A DNA stretch of 64,000 nucleotides, from NCBI GenBank assembly GCA_019916065.1, contig CM034238.1:992001-1056000 (forward strand), in the 5' to 3' direction. Shown here in pieces: positions 32,601 through 41,887 of this stretch. The notes under the pieces were generated by a model. It had not been told where the DNA came from and made no database searches. It saw only the letters and a list, made by a program, of their open reading frames with translations. The DNA comes from Vitellaria paradoxa. Lineage: Eukaryota; Streptophyta; Magnoliopsida; Ericales; Sapotaceae. Position 1 is the first letter of the stretch, and each line of letters begins with the position of its first letter. A program made the translations under genes and the position numbers.

Positions 32601-34529
32601 TAGAGTTTTTTTCAAATGAATATTTTAAATATTTTCTTTCAAAAGATTTTCTTCTGATTATTTGATATTTTATTAAATATTGAAATTCTAATGACAAGAA
32701 AGTTTGTAAAATATATTTTAATTCATTTTCCATTCAATAGTTTAAAAAATAGTAGTAGTAATAATAATAGCTTTTATTTGGATCTCAAGAAAACACAGGG
32801 GCTTAATCTTTTAATACGTGCGTTTTGAATAATAAAAAGTAGGATAAAATAAAATAAATTATGGGTTCATAATTCATTTAATGAGATAAAAAATAAATAA
32901 TTTTTAAAATTTTTTAATATTTTTATTATTTTTTAAACATTTGTTTGTCACTCTAAACGAAATCAAAACAGTCTTTCTAATATTTGAAGCAAGACAATGG
33001 CGAACGTGTATACCAACTCAAAAATCGTATCTTTCTGTTAATATCTTCAAGCATTAGGGCATATACATAGATACATACATATATTTTATTTGTATGTGAT
33101 TCATCTTCACCCTTTTGCCGATCATTCGCCGAGGTTTACATTCTTTTATTGATGTTGTTGATTCATGCATGTTTCGATACCAACAACATTACTCACTCTG
33201 GATTGTTTATTTAGTTTAATTTATTAATCTTTTCTTTAGCTCTTGTTTAAAAAAAATTCTTTCTGTTTGAAAGTGGTCGCTCAGACAATGGGAAACAAAA
33301 ATACATGGGTTTAATCTTCTTTATTAATGTTCTCTACTCTATTTTCCTTCTGTTTTCTCGGCAACCACCCAGAGTATCAACTTGATCCCTCTTATATGTC
33401 TTTTATGCCGTATACAATTAACAGAGTATTGTTTTTCCCAATTTATGATAAAGATTAGATCCTTTATTTATAATGGCTGATTGACTATGCTTGATTAAAC
33501 GACAGATTTTTGTTAATACTTCCAATTCCAAATCACTAGCTCACAACGGGTAAATAAGGGAATGTCTAGACTTTGCACGGATGTGACTTAAAAAAAAAAA
33601 ATGTTGACGCACTACGTGCACTGGTCGAGACACAGAGATGTCATTTATCGAGACTATCAAATCGTTCAAGGATGTTGAATGCGAAGAGGAAGAGATCACT
33701 AGAAGAGAGATCACTGAGTGAATTGGCTATTGAGTTGTCTCCCCTTCACCCTTTAAAGAAAAATGTGTTTTATATAAAAAATTAAATTAATAATAGAGGT
33801 GTTTAGAGTTGTAAAATTTACTACAAATTTATAAAAATTGTAGTTTAGTAGTTTATATAGTGAGCAAAAAATTTTAATTTTATAAAAATTTTAATATTAA
33901 AATTTGTAAAATTTTATGAAATGTTGTATTGCTCCAAATGAGCCCAGTATCCATTGGCTGATAAGCCACACATTGGCCCATCTCCCCAGGTGGTGTCATT
34001 TGCTGGCTTTTTTTTTTTTTTTATTTTCGCCGTTGTTGACGCTCCGAAGATACAAAACTACGAAGGCCCAGATGTAAGAAATCGTTTGGTATCACAATTT
34101 TCAGTAAAAAAAATATTTAATTTTTATTACCGCCCAATTATATTAACTTGTTAACTCAAAAAATTTATTAAAATTTTTATTCAACACACAAAAAATTATA
34201 GAAATTATTAAAAATATTATTAAATATTCAAAAATTACTTAAAATTATTACTTATTTTACTAAATATATTAAAACTTTCAACTTTCGTAAAAAAGCCCCA
34301 AAAAAATAAATGTTACAAGATAAACCAATATGTGCTTTGTGCTCGGCAGTGAAGCTAAACCATACAAGTGGTTTTCAAGTGGTCTATCTATGCTTTCCAT
34401 GAGGAAATGTTCACGTGTGTACATGCCGGGAGTGAATTAATGCATGGTACCCAGACGAATCGTTTTTCTATGGAGACACCGTACCCGTGGAGACTGCGGA
34501 TGGCGTTTTTCTGTCTTTAACCAGACGAC
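32601..34529. other. Gene-free stretch with two MITE-like segments
   Basis: MITE-like segments at about 32820-32960 (ends GTGCGTTTTGAATAA and CTCTAAACGAAAT) and about 33795-33946 (ends GAGGTGTTTAGAG and CTCCAAATGAGCCC). The open frame at 33573-33785 starts with TTG and is not convincing. The stretch from about 34060 to 34480 is duplicated at about 55020-55560. Confidence 0.4.
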
Positions 34530-34968
34530 GCCTAACTAGTGGTCCCCAGTGACAACTCCATTAATCTTTCGCTTTTCTTCTCTTGCATTTCATCTTGCTT
34601 ATTTCTTCTTTTTGCTCCTCCTTTCCCTTTAACTTTTTGAACAAAGTTACTCTCCTCTCTTGCGCATCGATCGCCGTTAATTTTGTGAAATTGTTCTATG
34701 CTCTTTGGGGCTCTTCTTCCCATTATTTTCTACTCAATTGCCTTGTAGCAGCGGCGGGATAGATTCCAGGAAGGAGTAATGAAATGAATGGTGAGATACA
34801 TTTTGAGTCGACTTTACTTTTGAAATTGTTCATCTAAGCTGAGTTTGGAATTTCCAATTAATATCTACCGGTTTGGTGTTCAGTCGAGTGAACAGGTGTC
34901 CATTTGCCGTCTCTCTATTGACCCGTGTAATTTTGCTGGTTCGTCGTCCATGAAATTGAAGCTTCCAG
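34530..34968 (+). other. 5'-leader-like sequence of an unidentified gene, copy 1
   Basis: GC-richer, CT-rich sequence with the appearance of a plant promoter and 5' UTR, ending in a short ATG frame (ATGAAATTGAAGCTTCCAG, 34950-34968) immediately followed by a strong splice donor GTAAGA. A possible acceptor CACACAG lies near 35529-35535; joining would give only about 18 codons before a stop. A second copy is at about 57300-57748. I do not recognise the parent gene; probably a captured or truncated gene start like the ERD2-like exon. Confidence 0.4.
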
Positions 34969-35033
34969 GTAAGATATGATGAACCACCGTACGTGTTACC
35001 TTAATTTTCTGTTTTACGGTTTTGTTTGATTTT

Positions 35034-35189
35034 GGGTGCGTTTGGAGTCCCAAAAAAAACCAAAAAAAACCAATGGATGGGATTGATGTGATGTAAAAAT
35101 GATAGGTGGCAAAATATGATTGGAGGAATTTGAAAACTTTTGAAGTTTTTTGAAGTTTTTTGGTTTTTTTTGGAGCCTCAAACGAGGCC
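35034..35189. mobile_element. Tourist-like MITE, 156 bp
   Basis: Begins GGGTGCGTTTGGAG, ends CTCAAACGAGGCC, flanked by TTT on both sides; A-rich and T-rich arms next to the ends also pair. The duplicated region has the unoccupied sequence (GATTTTGTTGTTTG, about 57808), so this insertion came after the segmental duplication or was lost from the other copy. Confidence 0.88.
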
Positions 35190-36420
35190 TTTGTTGTTTG
35201 ATATTCTGGATCACGCATGATCAGTGGTTGGGATTTAACAACCCCAAATCACTACGGGCGTCCGCACGGGCTTTCCGACGATTTTCTTGCCTTAGTTGAT
35301 TTGTTTACTTTTTCTTAAATTAGAAGCTCTCTATCGATGGTCCTTATGTCGATCTTGAGTGTAGAGCTCAATTGAAAATATCTTGTTTTATTTTGTTTTT
35401 CAGTCATCAGCATTAATTTGAGGTAGTTTTTATGCAATTATAAACTCCGGACCTTATGAATTAATAAAGATGAATTTCTATATCTATTTAAATTTTTGTA
35501 ATTTTCTTTTAACATGCCTTATGTTTGATCACACAGTTGTGGCAAGCAACATCCATCTGTCTGGATTAAATTGATTTAAAAAAATGCCAAGAACATTTGG
35601 CAACATATTTAAAAAAAAAGTTACTTGTCATTAAATTTTTGTGTATGTATTATTTTACGCGTGCTAAAATAAAGCTGACTGCCTTAATTATTTGGTGCCA
35701 AAATTTCTCCCTCCTTCAAAAAAAAAAAAAAAAAAAAAATCAAAGTTTGAATTATACTTTGCTACGTTGGGATTTTAAACTTTTGAAATAAAAGATATGA
35801 AATGAAAGAAAACGATATCATAAACTAAGAAAATAAAAATAATAATTAATCAACTTCTCTCATGATTTAAAAAATTTAAAAGCATTTATTAAACATTTTT
35901 ATTTACTCACCCATAGAAAATGGTAGGGCTAAGTAGTTTAATTTTTTTTGTTTGCTTCGGGTATTCTTTATTTATTTTTGTCTTCCCCCTTTATCTCTTC
36001 CCATTGGTTGGAAAACTTGCGCGCTGGTTTCCTCTGTGCTAGTTTCCTCTTTCTGTTTTGTTTTCTTTATTTACACACACTAAACGGAGCAAAAGAATCA
36101 TTTATAAAAAAAATAAAATAATAATTTGCATTATTTTATTATATTATATTATTTTAAATAAAAATTAAATTTTAACAAATATTAATTAATTATTTTTTAA
36201 TTGAATCAAAATTTTATTTTATATTTTTATTACTTTTTATTATATATTTATATTTTAAGTATAGCATTCATCGCATAACTCAGGTTCTCGCTTTTAACAC
36301 GGCAATATCACTACTGTCCAAAAGATAATGTGAGTTAACAGCTTATATAGCGTTGACGAAATCAATACTTCTATTGGAAATAGTTGTTATGCAATATTAC
36401 TGCTAATTTTTACCACTCTA
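35190..36420. other. Gene-free stretch with a partial repeat R
   Basis: Collinear with 57810-58490 up to about 35830. A block from about 35785 to 36410 resembles 7630-8200, including the CAATATCACTACTGTCC motif of repeat R (36265-36410). The other segmental copy lacks about 35840-36520. Confidence 0.45.
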
Positions 36421-37599
36421 TTTGGAATGATGAATTTAATAGAATTTAATTTTATTTAATAAAAATTTTTATCAATTCTAATGTTTAGAAATAAAAATAA
36501 AAAATTATGAATTAGATTTTATTTCATAACTTAAATTTTAAAATTTTTATATTATTTGAAATCTAATTCAAAATAATAAAATTTGATGAGAATTTATTAT
36601 TTTGTTAAACAATCTAAATAAACAGATAAATTTATATTCACATATTATATTTATAATATGTTTTACTTCCTATTAGCATATCAAATAAATTCCCAAAGTT
36701 AATAATATTACAATTCTGGATAATATTACAGTGACGAAAAGTAAATCCAATAATGACTCACTTAAGTCTCAGATTCATGATTTGCAAAAAAATCTGTAGG
36801 GATATGAGTACTAATTTACTTATACTCATGATGCGTAATAATAACATATATGATATGTACGAAAATTAGATCAACAACAATTTCATATCAATAACTCAAA
36901 TTGTAAGTTGTCACATATCCCAACGTTAAAACACACATTAACATAAATCTAAAAAATGATCCAATTATTATCTTTCTTTTATCTGCTTACTATCACATCA
37001 CAATCACCACAGTCATGGGACATATATTATACAATATCATCGTTCATGGGTTCAGACTCGATAACCAGGATGAGCTTGATAATAATTATCGCTGTAGGCT
37101 ACTAATTTACTAGCATGAATACCAATCACTGCGTAGGTTTAAGATTTTTCAACTAAAGGATAATCTCTGTACTCTTCCTATTTTTTTATTATTTGTTAAC
37201 CCCACAATCACAATAGCATTCACATTTCCTTTTATCTTCATTATTATCATTTCAACAAAACAACTTATTAAAATTAACAATTAACATCACATCATCACTT
37301 CAATAAATACTTTCATTTAATAAAATAAATTACTCAAATATTTTAAAGTAGGCATACTAAATCACATATTTACTATTTCATATTACACACATTTCCCTAT
37401 TTATGAGATATCTGAAGTACTTTAATTAAATACTTATTACTTAATTATTTTACTCTTTCTGTATCTAGAAATTTAGACAGAATATAAACATAAAAATAAA
37501 AATTCACATATAAAAATCATTGCAATATTTTCTACATAGCATATATGTAAGTAAATGCACTAAATCCTTACCTCAAATTCGAAGAAAAGAAGAATAAAC
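36421..37599. other. LTR-like non-coding repeat, copy 1 (left part)
   Basis: Sequence rich in CATATC, TCATCGCTGTAGGCTACTAATTTAC-like and CTGCGTAGGTTTAAGA phrases, shared with 58500-59589. Its style resembles the long terminal repeats of plant Ty3/gypsy elements, and it may continue at 38810-39120 on the other side of a hAT-like insertion. No ends or coding region were identified; assignment is tentative. Confidence 0.3.
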
Positions 37600-38809
37600 T
37601 AGGGGTGAGCATCGATCGACACGGTTTGAAAATGATAACTTTTATAACCGAATCGAATATTTTCAAAAATTAGAAATGATAACCAAACCGACCAAACAAT
37701 ACGTACTAACTAAATATTAGCTGAACTAAATTATTTTGGTTTGATTACGGTCGGTTCGGTTGTATAAGTTTATAAATTTAAATATATATTTTTTATAAGT
37801 TAATTATAGAGATAAAATAATAATTTTTTATTATAAGTTCATAGGTTAAAAAGACAGGAAAAAAAAAGTAAAACAAGAATATTCTATATAATTTCTAGTT
37901 CGTTATATTTACAAAAGCAATTCATGAGCATCCTCCACATATAATATGTTACTTAATAGTTTAAATTACAGGTAAACTAAGACAAAAGTAGTTGAGCATC
38001 CTCCAGAAATAACATGTTACATAATAATTTTAAGTTATAGTTAAGCTTCTTGCTAAATAGTTTTTAAGTAAAAAAATCTTTGCTAGGTGCAAAAGGGAAA
38101 CAAATCCAACGATTTACAAATGCAAAATGGTTGTAACCTTTTAAAAAAAAAAGAAAAAAAAATCATTTTTAATGATAAATTATCAGTGAAAGGCATAGTC
38201 TGTGAAGTTTGACAAACACTTCATCATTATATTACCTGATTTGTGGTAAAAGTGGCGACTTAAAAAAAAACAAATAAATAAACTTGAAGAGGCAAATCTT
38301 GTTTGTCAAAGGAGATGCGGGAGCTATTGTATTGAGTAAGTTACTTTTGCAAAAAATTCAACAAGGTTGAAGACTAAAGAGGTAGTGTGTAATTGTGTAT
38401 ATTAAATGACGTAAGTAATGTAATATATATTTAATCATCCGAAATTCAAAAGTCATAGCATTTCAAAAGTTAAGTATATTTAATACTATATGTAATTATT
38501 TATTGAAACCTAAGAATGAATACTTTAATAATTTTCTTTGGAATTTTAAAAGGCATAGAATTTCAAAAGTTAAATGTATTAAAATCAGTTAATTATATAT
38601 ATATATGTATTTTAAATATTATGTATTTTAATTCGATTAATTTGGTTTATTTGGTTTTAAAAATTAAAAATCATATCCAAAACCGATAACTATTATTTTT
38701 AAAAAAATTAACCAAACCGACTATTGTTAAAATAATAATTGAACCAAACTTCTTAAATTTGGTTAGTACAGTTCGAAAACCAAATTACGACCAATTGTGC
38801 ACATCCCTA
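37600..38809. mobile_element. hAT-like non-autonomous element, 1210 bp, copy 1
   Basis: Begins TAGGGGTGAGCATCG and ends TGTGCACATCCCTA, flanked by a perfect 8-bp duplication GAATAAAC (37592-37599 and 38810-38817). Subterminal AACCGA/TCGGTT repeats are present, as is usual in hAT elements. No transposase frame. It was copied with the segmental duplication (59590-60781). Confidence 0.9.
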
Positions 38810-38817
38810 GAATAAAC

Positions 38818-39285
38818 TGTGAAGAATTCCAAAAGTTTAAAAATTCGTTTTTTCGTATTTTCTACCTTGAGTCGAATTGTCACGATCCGACACTGCTACA
38901 ACGATCACAACGTTAAAAATACCAAAATTCGGCCATTCTTAAACTTAAGTTCTCACGTTCTCTATCCTCTTACTTTCTCATCATTATTTTCTCTCTCTTC
39001 CTTGTCTCTTTTCTCCCTTTCTCTTTCTTTTCTCTTCTTTTTGGGGGGTTGCTTCCCCAGGTCTCTCCCCCCAAAGCACCGTACCCCTATATGTTACATG
39101 ATATGCTTGGGACCAAGTAAGACAAATTAAAAAAATATAATAAAAAAAGGAGAAAAAAAACTTCCGAGGCTTGCCAACATTCCACGTGGCTTCAGGTATC
39201 ATTTGACACTTTTTTTTAATATAATAATGCAAATTAAAATAATATTTATATTAAAATATAAAATTTTGGAGTTATTCCACATTAT
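38818..39285. other. Pyrimidine-rich segment, no gene
   Basis: A CT-rich tract (about 38968-39035), then a stretch with GCTTCCCCAGGTCTC and CACCGTACCCC, shared with 60790-61285. Probably the remainder of the LTR-like repeat interrupted at 37600. Open frames across the CT tract are low-complexity. Confidence 0.35.
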
Positions 39286-39409
39286 GGCTCTGTTTTGAGT
39301 GACAAAAATTTAAAAATTTCTGAAAATTATTCATTTTTATCTCACTATACGAATTACGAATTCATAATTTATATCACTTTATCTCATTTTTTGTCACTCT
39401 AAATACACC
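39286..39409. mobile_element. Tourist-like MITE, 124 bp, in the NLR3 5' flank
   Basis: Begins GGCTCTGTTTTGAGTGAC, ends GTCACTCTAAATACACC, with TTAT on both sides. The NLR2 5' flank shows the free site (CACATTATGTCC, about 25607). A copy lies at 61286-61408 in the duplicated region. Confidence 0.82.
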
Positions 39410-39706
39410 TTATATCCATTTTTTCAATGTCAACTTAAAATTCATGTCAACTTTATATTTAAATTATTCTCCATCAATAAATTGTTATCAAATCCATGTT
39501 TTTCAAATTAAAATGCAAACACAGTCTTACATTCTAAATTGTGAATGACATGGAGATGTGCAATCCGGATCTACCAAATAACTTTGTATGAAAATGGTCA
39601 CGTGCTTGCTTTCTGAAATGTGTCTAACTCCACATCCTTTTTGGAAGCTGTCAATATCAAGTAATGAATTGAGTTTGATTTGCCTCAACTCCATCCAATT
39701 CAAAAT

Positions 39707-41533
39707 AGGTAAATTATAGGCTAATTACATTGACTTACTCCAATCATTCGAATCTAACACTTATCTCTCCTATTCTCTAATATTTGTAACACTTAAACCC
39801 CTTTCGTTAGTTTTCCCCGAATGCCATTAGGATGTTATAATAAAATGATATAAATACTCTTAGTAAGTTCAAATGGTTGAGAGAGATTTCTATAATTTAA
39901 GCTTAATTATATTATTTTATCCAAATAATTCACTAAAATGTATTTCATATTAATTTAATTATATTATATATTATAAATAATTTAATAAAATATATTTTAT
40001 ATTAATTTAATTAATTTATTTTAATTAATTTTATCATTAGTTAACTTAATTAAATTATTAATCATTAATTAAATAAACAAATATATTCTATTAAATTATG
40101 AAAGTAATTAAATTACTCATTATTAAATAATATATTTTGTTAATTATTAATTAATTTAATTAATTAATTATAGTTAATTAATTTTATTTAACAGATTATA
40201 ATTTATTTAATTAAATTAATTAATTAATAATTTAGTTATATTATTTATTGAAATTAATTTTATTTTAAAAATTATTAAATAAAATAAATTATTTTAATAT
40301 GATACAGCAAAAATAAATAAGATGCTAAAATTAAAAAAAATATTCAGGCAGAAAAAATGACATTAAAAACATTTTTAGTTTTTGTTAATTTTTCTATAAG
40401 TTGCCATTTTTTTGAAAAATAAAAACAAATTTAATAAATATATTTTTCGTATCTAGTTTTTAATTTTTAGATTTGGTTGAATTGGTTTTTGGATTATTAA
40501 GTTGAAAAACTTAATACTGCTACGTTAGTTTTAGTCTAGAAAATTTTAAAATTATAAAATATTTTAATAAATTAATATTTTGAAATAATATATCAACAAT
40601 CTGCTTATATCATTTTTATTGATATTTGTGTTTTTTTTTCATGTGTTATATAACAATGCACTTGTGGACCTATTTTTTGAAATTGAAACTGCAAAAATCA
40701 GTTCAAGTAAATCCAAAAATTAAAAATAAATACATAAAATTATTTTTATTAATTTTTTTATTTTTTCAAAAAAATGACAACTTACACAGAAAAAAGTAAA
40801 AAAAAAAGGTATTTTTACTGTCATTTTTTCATACATAAATATTTTTTAATTTTAGCATATTATCCATTTTTGCTGTATCATATTAAAATCATTTATCTTA
40901 TTTAACTATTTTATTAAACTAATATTATTTTTAATAAATAATATAAATAAATTATTAATTAATTACTAATTAACTAAATTATAATCTGCTAAATAAAATT
41001 AATTAACTGTAATTAATTAAATTAATTAATAAAATATATTATTTAATAATTAGTAATTTAATTAATTTCATAATTTAACAAAATATATGTATTTAATTAA
41101 TTAATAATTAATAAAATATATTATTTAATAATTAATAATTTAATAAAGTTAATTAATGATAAAATTAATTAATATAAATTAACTAAATTAATATAAAATA
41201 AAAATTTTAAATTATTTATGATATATAATATAATTAAATTAATATGAAATACATTTTAGTGAATTATTTGGGTAAAATAATATAATAAGGTTAAATTACA
41301 GAAACCTTTCCTGAACATTAAACTAATTATAGACATCTCCCTTACCCATTTGAACTTACCAAGGGCATTGATGTCATTTTACTGTAGCACTCTAATGGTG
41401 TTAGGGGAAAAATAATTGAGGGGTTTAAGTGTTACAAACATTAGAGAATATAGGAGGTAAGTATAAGGTTCAAATGGCTGAGATAAGTTACTCTAATTAG
41501 CTTAATATTCAGGAGTTTAGGTGTAATTTACCC
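39707..41533. mobile_element. Mutator-like foldback element, 1827 bp, in the NLR3 promoter
   Basis: Starts AGGTAAATTATAGG, ends GTGTAATTTACCC, flanked by a perfect 9-bp duplication ATTCAAAAT (39698-39706 and 41534-41542). The NLR2 flank has one intact copy of the target (about 26163-26175). Both arms, several hundred bases each, pair: about 39710-39960 matches the reverse complement of about 41225-41530, and the AT core is itself palindromic. The 9-bp target and long inverted ends fit a Mutator-type element; no transposase is encoded. Its end lies 355 bp before the NLR3 start codon. Confidence 0.9.
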
Positions 41534-41887
41534 ATTCAAAATTGAACAAACATTTTTTTTTTATTTTATTCATTTATGCTTTAGGCATCGGTGTAAGCAT
41601 CATAGGTACTTTTTGAGCTAACTATATATACATTTAAGTCAATTACAATAATTATAATTTTCAATTTATAAAAAATATGAAAGGTATTCAAATTGGTGCC
41701 CAATAATTTTTGAATTGAGATAAGGTTTAGTTGTGGTATACTACTATAGCTTTTAGTTGATTTAATCATGCAAATGTCAAATAAATAGTTACAATTAGCA
41801 AAACTTCATGATTAAAACTAATCTTGTGATGTGAACATGCAGGGTGCCATTGACGAACTGAGCTAAGTGGAACATTGTCAATTAAGG
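41534..41887 (+). promoter_or_regulatory. NLR3 proximal promoter and probable 5' UTR
   Basis: Collinear with 26165-26532 upstream of NLR2. The conserved TGCAG|GGTGCC (41842) may be a 5'-UTR intron acceptor. An in-frame TAA (41864-41866) lies 21 bp before the ATG, which fixes the start. The long foldback element directly upstream separates this segment from the ancestral distal promoter. Confidence 0.5.

Noticed and set aside
33573..33785. 70-codon frame rich in R/S/L
   Set aside because: Starts with TTG, crosses a poly-A run, no similarity recognised.
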